Below the pieces are notes generated by a model that made no database searches, was not told the origin of the DNA, and saw only the letters and a list, made by a program, of their open reading frames with translations. A program made the translations under genes and the position numbers. A stretch of 64,000 bases of DNA from Paracoccus aestuariivivens (lineage in GTDB: Bacteria > Pseudomonadota > Alphaproteobacteria > Rhodobacterales > Rhodobacteraceae), in contig NZ_WMIE01000004.1 of NCBI RefSeq assembly GCF_009711225.1, positions 186,001-250,000 of the forward strand, in the 5' to 3' direction. The number at the start of each line of letters is the position of its first letter. Position 1 is the first letter of the stretch. This document shows positions 1-9,581 of the stretch, piece after piece.

Positions 1-2777
1 ACGGATCAGTCTCAGCCGAACTTGCCGACGCATTGGCCACATATCGCGACCGGATCGCTTTGCGCGACCGCCAACTCCGCCTGAGCTATGGCGAGTTGGC
101 CGCATTTGTCACGGCATGTCAGACGGTGCTGGCCCCGCATCAGGCAGTTGCGGTCTATGGCGCTCCGGGGGCGTTGTTCGGGGCGACCGCGACGGCTTGC
201 GTGATTGCGGGCTGCCCGTTCGTCCATCTGGACCCCGCCATGCCAAATGCGGTTCTGGCCAATATCGTGGCCGAACTGGGCATCGGACTGATCCTGACCT
301 CGCAGCCGCCCAAAGCGGGCCAACTGCCCGAGGAATGCGAGGTGATCGATGCGGCGACTTTGTTAGGCGGTCCAGCCGTCCAATCCGTGACCCCTGCCCT
401 GATCGACCCGACCGATACGATCTATCTGGTCGCGACCTCGGGGACGACGGGTCGTCCGAAATGCATTCCGGTGACGCATGATGCCGCGTTCCTGTCCTAT
501 CGCTGGCGTGACGCCTATACGCCGTACCGACCCGACATGAAAATCGGAGTCTACATCTTCGCCATCTGGGAGATGTTCCGCCCGCTCCGCAGTGGGGCCG
601 AGGTCTGCTTCCCCGGCCTCGACGATCTGCTATCGCCGCAGGCACTGGTCCGTTTCATGGGCGATCATGACCTGCACGAAATGCTGTTCACGCCCTCATT
701 CTTCGAAAAAATGCTGCAAGGTCTGGATCATGAAACAGCTGCGGCTCTGCCCCTGTGCCGGATCATCCTCAACGGAGAGGTCGTCAGCGACCGCCTGAAT
801 GCCGAGGCCCGCGCAAAGCTGCCAGGGGTCGCGTTGTGGAACCTGTACAGCATCTGCGAGACGCATGACATCTGCATGTCCGAACTGACCGCACCCGTCG
901 CTGGCGCTCGGGGCGTGACGGTTGGCAAGGCAATGCAGCATCTACGTGCCGTCGTGCTGGACGACAACGACCGCCCCTGCCCGACCGGCGTTCCGGGTCT
1001 TTTGCATTTCGAGGGCGACCGCATGCTGGGGCCGGGCTACATCAACCGCCCCGAGGAAACCTCCCGTCGCTTCCGCGAACTGGTGATCGAGGGCCGCCCC
1101 GCCCGCCTATATGACACGGGCGATCAGGGCTTCGTCACCGAAACCGGCGACATCGTCGTGTTGGGGCGCGTTGCCCATATGCTGAAGCTGCGCGGCCACA
1201 GCATACAGACCCGCGAACTGACCGAGACATTGGCGGGACTGATCGGCTTTTCGCACGCGATCCCTTGGGTACAGCAAGTCGCGGATCAGGGACAGGCGCT
1301 TGTTTTCTACTACACCGCCGACGCGGCCCAGATGACGCAGAACGACGCGCGCTGGCACATATCTCCCGACAGCCATCGCATCCCCGAGACGCTGGCCGAG
1401 GCCTTGCGCGCCGTGCTTCCAGCCTATTGCGTGCCAAGCTATCTGGTCCGGTTGGACGAAATCCCGATCCATCAGGTTTCGGGCAAATGCGATTACAAGG
1501 CGTTGCCCGCGATCCATGTCGAACAGGCGACCGATATAGCGGACACCCTGCCCGTCATTGCCCATGCCGCGCGTGTCATGTCCTACGCCATTTCCGACAT
1601 CGACCCCGACCGGTCGTTCCTTGACCAAGGCGGCGATTCCCTGATGTGCGTCGATCTGATCGTCGCGCTGGAAAAAGACTACGGGGTCCGCGTGGACTTC
1701 GACTGGGCATTGAACCTGCCTCTGGCACGTTTGCATCAGCTCCTATCGACACAGGCCACGACCTCGCCGCACACGGGTTTCGAGCGCAAGGGCATCTTCC
1801 TGACCGGAGCCACCGGCTTTCTGGGACGCCATGTTCTGGCCGAAGCGGCAAAACACCTGCCCGAAGATCAGGTCATCTATTGCCTCGTGCGGGCGGGCAA
1901 CGAAGATCCCCAACAGCGGCTTGAATCCCTCGCGCGATCCCTGAACCTTCCCGAGGATCGCATTGCTTTGGTCGCCGGTACAATCGACATGCCGCGCTTC
2001 GGGCTGGAGGCCGCAGATTACGCGGCGCTGTCGCGACAGATCACCAGCGTCATCCATTGCGCGGCAACGGTGAATCTCGCGGTCGAGCGCGCCCAGATGG
2101 AGCAATGGTCGCGCGCTGGCATCGCCAATATTCTTGATCTTTGCCGAGATGCGGGCGCTGATCTGCGCTTTTCGTCGTCCTCGGCAGTCTTTCCGGAACA
2201 TGCCGGACCGCATCCTGAACGCATTGCCCTGCCCTATCCCGATTGCTCTGGCTACGCAGCGGCAAAGATCGAGGCCGAAGAACAGATTGTCACTTCGGGC
2301 GTGCCGGCGACAATCGTGCGCTTGCCCTCGCTTTACGATCTGGAACTGCCCAACCCCAAGGATCTGTACGAAAACATCCTGACCGCCTGCCGCGACGCGA
2401 AATGCCTGCCGAAAGCTCTGGCGTTTCCGATGATCGACGTGCGCGCGGCGGCAGCATTTCTCGTGCGGACACCGCCGTCGCAAGGGGCCAGTTTCCGCAA
2501 CCTGATCGCTGACCAGCAGATCGCCATCGAACATGTTCCCATGGGCTACACGGTCCTGCCCAAAAGCGAGTGGCTGGCCCGCGTCAGGCTGCCCGATCTT
2601 CTGCGCAAGCTTATCGCGGACAGCCCTCATATCCTCGATGTCGAGGCCACATTGGAGAATGCCGCCGCGAAATCCGTATGGCAGCAGACCGGACTGGGCA
2701 GCTTCAGCCGCCTGTCCGACCCGACCACGCTACTTGCCGACCGGCTGCCCTACCACAACGAGCCCGCATTGACCTGA
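1..2777 (+). CDS. Adenylation-carrier-reductase (A-T-R) enzyme, 5' end outside window
   Basis: The frame is open from the first base of the window with no stop, so the start lies upstream; about 924 residues are visible. Counting from base 33, an adenylation domain shows the ATP-binding loop TSGTTGRPK near residue 134, the YDTGD motif near 360 and the lysine motif SGKCDYK near 487. A carrier domain follows with the phosphopantetheine site GGDSL (Ser near 536). The C-terminal half is a thioester reductase with the NAD(P) motif TGATGFLG near 590 and a YxxxK pair (GYAAAK) near 740. In this family the A domain activates an acid, the carrier holds the thioester and the R domain releases it as an aldehyde or alcohol. 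The substrate cannot be read from the sequence. The module is shorter than typical carboxylic acid reductases. The 3' end overlaps the convergent SDR by 28 bases. Confidence 0.88.
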   Translation, partial: GSVSAELADALATYRDRIALRDRQLRLSYGELAAFVTACQTVLAPHQAVAVYGAPGALFGATATACVIAGCPFVHLDPAMPNAVLANIVAELGIGLILTSQPPKAGQLPEECEVIDAATLLGGPAVQSVTPALIDPTDTIYLVATSGTTGRPKCIPVTHDAAFLSYRWRDAYTPYRPDMKIGVYIFAIWEMFRPLRSGAEVCFPGLDDLLSPQALVRFMGDHDLHEMLFTPSFFEKMLQGLDHETAAALPLCRIILNGEVVSDRLNAEARAKLPGVALWNLYSICETHDICMSELTAPVAGARGVTVGKAMQHLRAVVLDDNDRPCPTGVPGLLHFEGDRMLGPGYINRPEETSRRFRELVIEGRPARLYDTGDQGFVTETGDIVVLGRVAHMLKLRGHSIQTRELTETLAGLIGFSHAIPWVQQVADQGQALVFYYTADAAQMTQNDARWHISPDSHRIPETLAEALRAVLPAYCVPSYLVRLDEIPIHQVSGKCDYKALPAIHVEQATDIADTLPVIAHAARVMSYAISDIDPDRSFLDQGGDSLMCVDLIVALEKDYGVRVDFDWALNLPLARLHQLLSTQATTSPHTGFERKGIFLTGATGFLGRHVLAEAAKHLPEDQVIYCLVRAGNEDPQQRLESLARSLNLPEDRIALVAGTIDMPRFGLEAADYAALSRQITSVIHCAATVNLAVERAQMEQWSRAGIANILDLCRDAGADLRFSSSSAVFPEHAGPHPERIALPYPDCSGYAAAKIEAEEQIVTSGVPATIVRLPSLYDLELPNPKDLYENILTACRDAKCLPKALAFPMIDVRAAAAFLVRTPPSQGASFRNLIADQQIAIEHVPMGYTVLPKSEWLARVRLPDLLRKLIADSPHILDVEATLENAAAKSVWQQTGLGSFSRLSDPTTLLADRLPYHNEPALT

Positions 2778-3520
2778 ATATCCTCCATCGTCACGGCGCG
2801 GGCAGCATCGCTGACAAGGTAAGCGACCAGTTCGGCGATCTCGTCGGGCTGGACCAGTTTCCCCTGCGGGTTCGAGGCTTCGTATTTCGCGATGACCTCG
2901 GCCCGAGGCGCACCCGCCGCGACCTCGTCATCGATGAATTTCGTCAGCATCTCGGTCTGCACCCATGTCGGGCTGATACTGTTGCAGGTGATCCCCAGCG
3001 CCGCCCCTTCAAGGCTGACACAGCGCCCCAAGCCCAGCAGGCCCGCCTTGGAGGCGCAATAGGCGGCGTTGTTCGCCATGCCGTGATGCGCCGCGACCGA
3101 GGCTATATTAACGATCCTGCCCCATTTCTGCTTCGCCATCGACGGCATCACCGCGCGGATCATCTTGAAAGTGCCGGTCAGGTTCGTGTCCAGCGTCTCG
3201 TCCCAAATCCGGTCGGAATGGCCGGTGATGGCGGCCTCTTCATAGACACCGGCCGCGTTCACCAGAATATCGACCCGACCGTAACGTGCCAGAACCCCGT
3301 CCACAAATCGCGCACAGCTCTCGGTCTCGCGGACATCCAGCTGCCCAAACCCGATCCCGTCCCCGAACTCGGCACGCAGATCGGCGGTCAATTCGGGATC
3401 GTCACCACGCCTTGCACCGACGATGACCACCGTTCCGTGCGCCGCGAGCCTTCGCGCAATCGCGCGACCCATCCCCGACAGGCCGCCGGTGACAATTGCA
3501 ATTCTGGTTTGGCTGTTCAT
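2750..3520 (-). CDS. SDR family NAD(P)-dependent oxidoreductase
   Basis: A 256-residue classical short-chain dehydrogenase. The cofactor loop is TGGLSGMGRA near residue 11, with NAAG near 90, the catalytic serine in NIASVAA and the YCASK Tyr-Lys pair near 155-160. No signal peptide or membrane segment is visible. It faces the A-T-R gene and the two coding ends overlap by 28 bases, so they may work on the same pathway (for example reduction of the released aldehyde), but that is inference. The exact substrate is unknown; 3-hydroxybutyrate- or 3-oxoacyl-type reductases are the nearest general relatives. Confidence 0.85.
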   Translation of the reverse strand: MNSQTRIAIVTGGLSGMGRAIARRLAAHGTVVIVGARRGDDPELTADLRAEFGDGIGFGQLDVRETESCARFVDGVLARYGRVDILVNAAGVYEEAAITGHSDRIWDETLDTNLTGTFKMIRAVMPSMAKQKWGRIVNIASVAAHHGMANNAAYCASKAGLLGLGRCVSLEGAALGITCNSISPTWVQTEMLTKFIDDEVAAGAPRAEVIAKYEASNPQGKLVQPDEIAELVAYLVSDAARAVTMEDIQVNAGSLW

Positions 3521-3704
3521 CAGTCTTAACTATCCGGTCCGTCAGGCGGTTTGCCATGCAACGGGGTTCCGGCGCCTGTTCCGGCCCCCGACCCGCTGAC
3601 CTAACGGATTGCCAGCCAAGGTCAATCAGCCGTACCGTCACTTAAGTTGACCTGTCGCATCTTGGACCGATCTTACGAAGGCAGGGTGCGACAGTCTGTT
3701 CCGC

Positions 3705-3720
3705 TACCAGATGTTGTGTT
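3705..3720. promoter_or_regulatory. Possible NrdR-box-like site upstream of nrdJ
   Basis: In the roughly 300-base gap between the SDR and nrdJ, the minus-strand reading of this segment starts ACACAACATCTGGT, which agrees with the NrdR box consensus (acaCwAtATaTwGtgt) at about 11 of 16 positions. A convincing second box at the usual spacing was not found; the nearby TATA-containing stretch at 3733-3749 is only weakly similar. NrdR repression of ribonucleotide reductase genes is known. The match here is weak. I see no cobalamin riboswitch or gene in the rest of the gap. Confidence 0.22.
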
Positions 3721-3827
3721 AAACTTGCCGCTCGCGCATATAGACGCGACGCATGCAGTGAATTCCATATCTAAATTCCGTTCCTGCTCGCCACCTTGCC
3801 CGCGAAACGCCCCACAGGAGTCGCCCG

Positions 3828-6116
3828 ATGAATCAGCTAATGCCCGTCGAGAACGCATCCCCCTTTGCCGCACCGATTGCCGAGCAGATCTGGGACATGA
3901 AGTATCGCCTTAAGGACCTATCGGGGACACCAAAGGACGTTACGGTTCAGGATACGTGGCGGCGGATTGCCAAGGATCTTGCGCGGGTCGAAGCCGATCC
4001 CGCCGCGTGGGAGGACCGCTTTTATGCCGCGTTGGAAGGATTCAAATTCCTTCCCGCCGGACGGATCATCGCAGGTGCAGGGACCGGCCGCGATGTCACG
4101 CTGTTCAACTGCTTCGTGATGGGCACGATCCCCGACAGCATGGCCGGCATCTTCGACATGCTGAAAGAGGCCGCGTTGACCATGCAGCAGGGCGGCGGGA
4201 TCGGATACGACTTCTCGACGTTGCGCCCCAAAGGCGCACCGGTCATGGGGGTCGCAGCAGACGCCTCGGGTCCGCTGACCTTCATGGATGTCTGGGATTC
4301 GATGTGCCGCACCATCATGTCGGCTGGCTCACGGCGCGGGGCGATGATGGCGACGATGCGCTGCGACCACCCCGATATCGAAGAGTTCATCACCGCCAAG
4401 CAGGACAGCAAGCGGCTACGCATGTTCAACCTGTCCGTTCTGATCACCGATCCGTTCATGGACGCGGTAAAAGCGGATGCCGACTGGCCACTGGTCTTTG
4501 GCGGCAAGACCTTCCGCACCGTCAAGGCGCTGGATCTGTGGAACCGCATCATGCAATCCACCTACGGCTATGCCGAGCCCGGCGTCATTTTCATCGACCG
4601 CATCAACAAAGCCAACAATCTTGGCTATTGCGAGACGATCTCGGCCACAAACCCCTGCGGCGAACAACCGCTGCCGCCCTATGGCGCATGCCTGCTCGGC
4701 TCGGTCAATCTGGCGCGGCTGGTGATCAACCCGTTCACCGAAAAGGCCGAACTGGATGCAAATGCGCTGGATGAACTGGTCCGGACCTCGGTCCGCATGA
4801 TGGACAATGTGGTCGATGCGTCGAAGTTTCCGTTGCCGCAACAGGAAGCCGAGGCTCATGCCAAACGCCGTATCGGGCTGGGCGTGACCGGCCTCGCCGA
4901 TGCGCTGCTGATGCTGGGTCTGCGCTACGGTGCCGAAGACGCGGTGCGTCAAACCCGCGTCTGGATGAAGGCGATTGCCCGCTCGGCCTATCTGGCTTCG
5001 GTCGATCTGGCCAAGGAAAAGGGTGCGTTCCCGCTGTTTGATGCGAAGAAGTACCTCAAATCCGGTTTCATGCAGAAGATGGACAAGGACGTTCGCGATG
5101 CGATCGCCCAGCACGGTATCCGCAATGCGCTGCTGACTTCGATCGCGCCGACCGGAACGATCTCGCTTTACGCGGGCAATGTCTCGTCTGGGATCGAACC
5201 GGTCTTTGCCTATGCCTATACCCGCAAGGTACTGCAAAAGGACGGCTCGCGCACCGAGGAAGAGGTCGTAGATTACGCCGTGCAGATGTGGCGGGACCTT
5301 TACGGCGATGCCGCACTTCCCGACTATTTCGTCAATGCCCAGACACTTGCGCCCAAGGATCACGTCGCGATGCAGGCGGCGGCGCAGGAATGGGTCGATA
5401 GCTCGATCTCGAAAACGATCAACTGCCCCGAGGATATCAGCTTCGAGGATTTCAAGGATGTCTATATGGCAGCCTGGGATCTGGGCTGCAAAGGCTGCAC
5501 GACCTACCGGCCGAATGACGTGACCGGATCGGTCCTTTCGGTCGAACCCGAGAAAAAAACCGAGCCCGCTCCGGCCCCGGCGCCCGTAGCAGCTGCCCAA
5601 CCCGCCCCGCCGCTTGCCCGAGACGAGGTGTTGCAGGGGGAAACCTACAAGCTGAAATGGCCCGACAGCCAACACGCGATCTATGTCACCGTCAACGACA
5701 CCATGGACGCGGACGGTACCCGCCGCCCCTTCGAGGTCTTCATCAACTCGAAAAACATGGAACATTTCGCCTGGACTGTCGCGCTGACGCGGATGATCTC
5801 GGCGGTATTCCGGCGCGGCGGGGATGTCGCATTTGTGGTAGAAGAACTCAAGGCGGTCTTCGACCCGCGTGGCGGATCGTGGATGAAGGGCAAATATGTG
5901 CCTTCGATCCTTGCCGCGATCGGCAATATCCTCGAGCAGCACATGACAGCCATCGGCTTTATCGCGGACCGCAGCGCGATTGCGCAGGAGGTCGTCGATG
6001 CGCCTCTAGCCAGCAAACCGAAAGGTCAGGCCTGCCCCAGTTGCGGCGAGTTCAGCGTTATCCACGAAGACGGCTGCGAGAAATGCACCAGCTGTCTGTG
6101 GAGCCGCTGCGGCTAG
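3828..6116 (+). CDS. nrdJ: Adenosylcobalamin-dependent ribonucleotide reductase (class II)
   Basis: A 762-residue enzyme that reduces ribonucleotides to deoxyribonucleotides with adenosylcobalamin as the radical source. Visible class II signatures are NCFVMGTIPDSMAGIF near residue 94, the active-site stretch ATNPCGEQPLPPYG near 275, and LLTSIAPTGTIS near 430. The C-terminal zinc-ribbon-like tail carries paired cysteines (CPSCGEF, then CEKCTSC) that in this family regenerate the active-site disulfide. An alanine/proline-rich linker near 580-600 separates the barrel from the C-terminal region. The start has AGGAG 8 bases upstream. It is single-copy with its own promoter region and is followed by strong hairpins. 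No class I nrdAB is present in this window. Confidence 0.95.
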   Translation: MNQLMPVENASPFAAPIAEQIWDMKYRLKDLSGTPKDVTVQDTWRRIAKDLARVEADPAAWEDRFYAALEGFKFLPAGRIIAGAGTGRDVTLFNCFVMGTIPDSMAGIFDMLKEAALTMQQGGGIGYDFSTLRPKGAPVMGVAADASGPLTFMDVWDSMCRTIMSAGSRRGAMMATMRCDHPDIEEFITAKQDSKRLRMFNLSVLITDPFMDAVKADADWPLVFGGKTFRTVKALDLWNRIMQSTYGYAEPGVIFIDRINKANNLGYCETISATNPCGEQPLPPYGACLLGSVNLARLVINPFTEKAELDANALDELVRTSVRMMDNVVDASKFPLPQQEAEAHAKRRIGLGVTGLADALLMLGLRYGAEDAVRQTRVWMKAIARSAYLASVDLAKEKGAFPLFDAKKYLKSGFMQKMDKDVRDAIAQHGIRNALLTSIAPTGTISLYAGNVSSGIEPVFAYAYTRKVLQKDGSRTEEEVVDYAVQMWRDLYGDAALPDYFVNAQTLAPKDHVAMQAAAQEWVDSSISKTINCPEDISFEDFKDVYMAAWDLGCKGCTTYRPNDVTGSVLSVEPEKKTEPAPAPAPVAAAQPAPPLARDEVLQGETYKLKWPDSQHAIYVTVNDTMDADGTRRPFEVFINSKNMEHFAWTVALTRMISAVFRRGGDVAFVVEELKAVFDPRGGSWMKGKYVPSILAAIGNILEQHMTAIGFIADRSAIAQEVVDAPLASKPKGQACPSCGEFSVIHEDGCEKCTSCLWSRCG

Positions 6117-6152
6117 TCACGGCCACCCGTGACAATGGGCGAAAGCCCGTTT
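6116..6152 (+). terminator. Tandem hairpins after nrdJ
   Basis: Two adjacent stem-loops begin at the last base of the nrdJ stop codon. The first has 7-bp arms GTCACGG/CCGTGAC with a 4-base loop. The second has a GGGC-GAAA-GCCC core, extended to 7 bp, with a GNRA tetraloop, followed by a short T run. The second one resembles an intrinsic terminator. Confidence 0.5.
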
Positions 6153-6199
6153 CGAACTGCTCCAGCGCCTTAGCCAACGGGGGCTGGAGCAGCGTTTCG
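6153..6199 (+). terminator. Third long hairpin downstream of nrdJ
   Basis: Perfect 10-bp arms CTGCTCCAGC / GCTGGAGCAG (6157-6166 and 6183-6192) enclose a 16-base loop. A further CGAA/TTCG pairing sits just outside. It lies directly after the two shorter hairpins and could be a second terminator or an mRNA-stabilising element. The stretch 6200-6385 shows no gene. Confidence 0.4.
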
Positions 6200-6391
6200 G
6201 CATTCAAGACACCCTTGATCTGACCGCACACAAACCGGTCGGCTGAGCGTCGGATCTCGCGTCCGCAATGACCCGACACCGGTGCGGGTCTGCCGCTTCG
6301 GGGCGTGGGTCCGGCAGAGCGGGCTCGTCCCGTCAGTGGCACGATATTACGCCGCGAAAACAGGCGATATTGACTAAGATGTCGCATTGAT

Positions 6392-6419
6392 TTGATTTTC
6401 CGTCACAGATATGTATGCT
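6392..6419 (+). promoter_or_regulatory. Candidate sigma-70-type promoter for the betaine/choline ABC operon
   Basis: TTGATT (6392-6397) and TATGCT (6414-6419) are separated by 16 bases in a locally AT-rich stretch of an otherwise GC-rich intergenic region, about 145 bases upstream of the binding-protein start. This is pattern matching only. No operator was recognised. Confidence 0.3.
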
Positions 6420-6563
6420 GCCCCCTGATCGCGGCGCGGGGCCATTGGCCTCGTGCCATCCCCTCGGACCAGATTTCGGTCCCGGATGTGACCCCGAAAC
6501 TGACGGGTTGCGCCGCATCTGCGTGTGTTTCGGCGCGCGCCAAAAATCAGGAGAGACCCCTTG

Positions 6564-7559
6564 ATGAGCAAGTTTCTTGCCTCGACCACTTTCGCATGCC
6601 TATGCCTTGGGACTGCGGCCATGGCAGATGACGCCCAATGCGGCAGCATCACCGTCGCCGAGATGAACTGGGCCTCGGCCGGACTTGCGGCGTGGGTAGA
6701 CAAGATCATCCTCGAGGAAGGTTATGGCTGTGACGTCGCGCTGGTCGCGGGCGACACGATGCCCACATTCACCTCAATGAACGAAAAATCCGAACCCGAC
6801 ATGGCCCCCGAATTGTGGGTCAATGCCGTCAAGGAGCCGCTGGATAAAGCTGTCGCGGAAGGGCGCATCGTGCTTGCATCCGAGATCCTGTCCGATGGCG
6901 GTGTCGAAGGCATCTGGGTTCCGACATGGCTGGCCGAGGAACACGGAATCAAGACGCTTGCCGACGCCTTGGCCCATCCCGAGCTGTTTCCGGGCGCCGA
7001 AGACGACAGCAAAGGCGCATGGTTCGGCTGTCCCTCGGGTTGGGCATGCCAATCGATCAACCGCAACCAGTTCCTTGGCGCGAAGGCCGAGGACAAGGGT
7101 TTCGAACTGGTCGATTCAGGATCGGCAGCCGCATTGGACGGCTCAATTGCACGGGCCTTCAATCGCAAGGAAGGTTGGCTGGGTTATTATTGGGCCCCGA
7201 CCGCCATCCTTGGGCAATATGACATGACCAAGCTGGACCTTGAGGCCGAAGTGAACAGCGAACGCTGGGATGGCTGCATGGTCAAATCGGATTGTGCCGA
7301 CCCGCAAGTGACCGAATGGCCGGTTTCGGACGTCTACACCGCGGTGACCGGCGAGTTTGCGGATAAGGCCGGCATTGCACTGGACTATGTCAAAGCACGT
7401 AGCTGGAGCAACGACACCGTCAACCAGATGCTGGCATGGATGACCGAAAATCAGGCCAGCAACGAAGACGGCGCTTACGAATTCCTTGAAAATCACGCCG
7501 ATATCTGGACCGCGTGGGTCCCCGAGGATGTCGCCGAAAAGGTCAAATCCGCGCTCTGA
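6564..7559 (+). CDS. Glycine betaine/choline-type ABC transporter substrate-binding protein
   Basis: A 331-residue periplasmic protein of the OpuAC/ProX type. The first 21 residues form a Sec signal peptide ending AAMADD. ProX-family hallmarks include the opening ITVAEMNWASA, VNAVKEPLDKA and the aromatic-rich stretch EGWLGYYWAP; in this family aromatic residues box the quaternary ammonium. The ATG at 6564 is chosen because CAGGAGAG lies 9-16 bases upstream and the signal peptide begins there. It is the first gene of a three-gene importer operon. The precise ligand (betaine, choline or another) is not determined by the sequence. Confidence 0.88.
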   Translation: MSKFLASTTFACLCLGTAAMADDAQCGSITVAEMNWASAGLAAWVDKIILEEGYGCDVALVAGDTMPTFTSMNEKSEPDMAPELWVNAVKEPLDKAVAEGRIVLASEILSDGGVEGIWVPTWLAEEHGIKTLADALAHPELFPGAEDDSKGAWFGCPSGWACQSINRNQFLGAKAEDKGFELVDSGSAAALDGSIARAFNRKEGWLGYYWAPTAILGQYDMTKLDLEAEVNSERWDGCMVKSDCADPQVTEWPVSDVYTAVTGEFADKAGIALDYVKARSWSNDTVNQMLAWMTENQASNEDGAYEFLENHADIWTAWVPEDVAEKVKSAL

Positions 7560-7624
7560 TTAGACCGACAGCGCCATCCGGGCAGGGCCGCATCCGGCCT
7601 TGCCCATTCGCATTTTCATAGGAC

Positions 7625-8512
7625 ATGATCATGGACCTTATCAGCTTCCCGGAAATGAGCCGGGGCAGCTTGCGCGCCATGCGCCAGACCATCGACGGCG
7701 CGTTTAGGGACTTTACCCGCGCATGGGGCGAAACGCTTGAAGCGATCTTCTCGCCCCTGCAAAGCCTGCTGACCTTTCTCGAGAACCTACTGATCCATTC
7801 GCCGTGGATTCTGGTGCTGGCGGCGATTTCGTTGGGGATCTGGCTGCTCAGCCGCAGCTGGCGGATCGTCGTCGGCGCGGTAGTGGCGCTGGTCGCCATC
7901 GGCTATTTCGGCATGTGGGAAGACACGATGCGGACCATCGCCATGGTCGCCGTCTGCACGCTGATCGCCGTGGTCGTGGGGATTCCGATCGGCATCCTGA
8001 TGGCCCAATCGAAACGCACGAACGCCGTCGTGACGCCTGTTTTGGACATGATGCAGACCATGCCCAGTTTCGTCTATCTTATCCCCGTCGTCATGATCTT
8101 TGGTCTTGGCAAAGTACCGGGCGTGATTGCCGTGGTGATCTACGCCATTCCTCCGGTCATCCGGTTGACCAATCTGGGCATTCGTCAGGTCGCCCCCGAC
8201 GTACTTGAGGCAGCCGACGCTTTCGGGTCGTCGGACTGGCAGAAACTGCGGGACGTACAACTGCCGCTGGCCCTTCCGACCATCATGGCGGGCGTGAACC
8301 AAACCATCATGATGAGCCTAGCCATGGTCGTTGTCGCCTCAATGATCGGTGTGCGGGGTCTGGGACAGCCAGTGCTTCAGGCGATCAACCAGCAGTATTT
8401 CACCATGGGCGTGATGAACGGCCTCGCCATTGTGGCCATTGCCATCATCATGGACCGCACGACGCAAGCCTATGGCCACCGCCTGCAAAAACATTCGGAG
8501 GTCCGCAAGTGA
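7625..8512 (+). CDS. ProW-type ABC transporter permease
   Basis: A 295-residue inner-membrane permease. A polar N-terminal region of about 55 residues is followed by hydrophobic helices. The BPD_transp_1 EAA loop reads EAADAFGSSDWQKLRDVQLPLALP near residue 196, which contacts the ATPase. Proline/glycine-rich helices such as VVVGIPIGILMA match the ProW family. It lies 65 bases after the binding protein and overlaps the ATPase gene by 4 bases (GTGA), so translation is likely coupled. Confidence 0.9.
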   Translation: MIMDLISFPEMSRGSLRAMRQTIDGAFRDFTRAWGETLEAIFSPLQSLLTFLENLLIHSPWILVLAAISLGIWLLSRSWRIVVGAVVALVAIGYFGMWEDTMRTIAMVAVCTLIAVVVGIPIGILMAQSKRTNAVVTPVLDMMQTMPSFVYLIPVVMIFGLGKVPGVIAVVIYAIPPVIRLTNLGIRQVAPDVLEAADAFGSSDWQKLRDVQLPLALPTIMAGVNQTIMMSLAMVVVASMIGVRGLGQPVLQAINQQYFTMGVMNGLAIVAIAIIMDRTTQAYGHRLQKHSEVRK

Positions 8513-9576
8513 ACGCGAACGATAGCCACGATATAGAAATTCGCCATCTTTACAAAATATTCGGATCTGAATCGCGAAATTACATCAAGTCGGTCAAGGA
8601 CGGCATGACCAAGGCCGAGTTGAACGATCTGCACAACCATGTGCTGGCCTTGCACGACATCAACCTGACCATCCCGCGTGGCAGGATCACGGTCATCATG
8701 GGTCTCTCCGGCTCGGGAAAATCAACGCTGGTGCGCCATCTGAACGGGCTGATCCGTCCTACGGCAGGCGAGGTATTGTTCGACGGCAAGGATGTCGCGA
8801 CGATGTCTCCGGCGCAATTACGCGAATTCCGGCGGATGAAGATCGCGATGGTGTTCCAGAAGTTCGCCCTTTTGCCGCACCGTACTGTCTTGCAGAACGC
8901 GGCTTATGGCCCAAGTCTGCGCGGCGTTTCCGCCTCGGAAGCCGAACGTCTGGCCCGCCACTGGATCGACCGCGTCGGGCTAGCAGGTTACGAAGATTAC
9001 TATCCGCGCCAACTTTCCGGCGGCATGCAGCAGCGCGTCGGACTGGCGCGAGCGCTAGCGAACGATGCCGAAATCCTGCTGATGGACGAGGCGTTTTCGG
9101 CGCTTGATCCGCTGATCCGCGTCGACATGCAGTCCATCCTGCTGGAATTGCAGCAAGAATTGCAAAAGACCATCGTCTTCATCACCCACGATCTGGACGA
9201 GGCGCTGCGCCTTGGCGACCAGATCGCCATCCTGCGCGACGGTGCCATGCAGCAGGTCGGCTCGCGCGAGGATATCGTTCTGCGGCCCGCCAACAGCTAT
9301 GTCGCCGATTTCGTGCGCGAGGTGAATCGCGGCCGCATCCTCGAAGTCAGGTCCGTGGCAACGCCGGTCGCGGCAAATGACGACCTGCCCGATTTCGAGG
9401 TCAAGGCACGCTCGAAACTGGACGTGGTGGCCCGTCGGATGACCTCCGAGGGGGTGGCTCGGGCCTTGGTTCGGGACCGTCAGGGAACCGTGGTCGGAAC
9501 GATCGATCTGCCCGCGATCCTTGATGCGATGGTCAATCCTGCCGACGCAGCCTCGGACGCCGAGGACGCGGCCTAA
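8509..9576 (+). CDS. ProV-type glycine betaine/choline ABC transporter ATP-binding protein
   Basis: A 355-residue ATPase starting at GTG 8509 with CGGAGG upstream. Walker A is GLSGSGKST near residue 67, the Q-loop FQKFALLPH, the signature LSGGMQQRVGLARAL near 169 and Walker B ILLMDEAFSALDP near 189, with the H-loop ITHD. The N-terminal extension, with a conserved KDGMTKAEL-type segment, and the C-terminal CBS-like region (residues about 290-340) fit the ProV/OpuAA family, whose CBS domains sense ionic strength in characterised homologues. It closes the importer operon and is followed by a long hairpin. Confidence 0.92.
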   Translation: MNANDSHDIEIRHLYKIFGSESRNYIKSVKDGMTKAELNDLHNHVLALHDINLTIPRGRITVIMGLSGSGKSTLVRHLNGLIRPTAGEVLFDGKDVATMSPAQLREFRRMKIAMVFQKFALLPHRTVLQNAAYGPSLRGVSASEAERLARHWIDRVGLAGYEDYYPRQLSGGMQQRVGLARALANDAEILLMDEAFSALDPLIRVDMQSILLELQQELQKTIVFITHDLDEALRLGDQIAILRDGAMQQVGSREDIVLRPANSYVADFVREVNRGRILEVRSVATPVAANDDLPDFEVKARSKLDVVARRMTSEGVARALVRDRQGTVVGTIDLPAILDAMVNPADAASDAEDAA

Positions 9577-9581
9577 GTGAC

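Noticed and set aside
3521..3827. Cobalamin riboswitch upstream of nrdJ
   Set aside because: The B12-box and expected helices were not recognised in this 307-base gap.
4416..5942. Long open frame antisense to nrdJ
   Set aside because: It is the reverse-frame shadow of a strongly conserved class II reductase; the translated product is His/Arg-rich with no family features.
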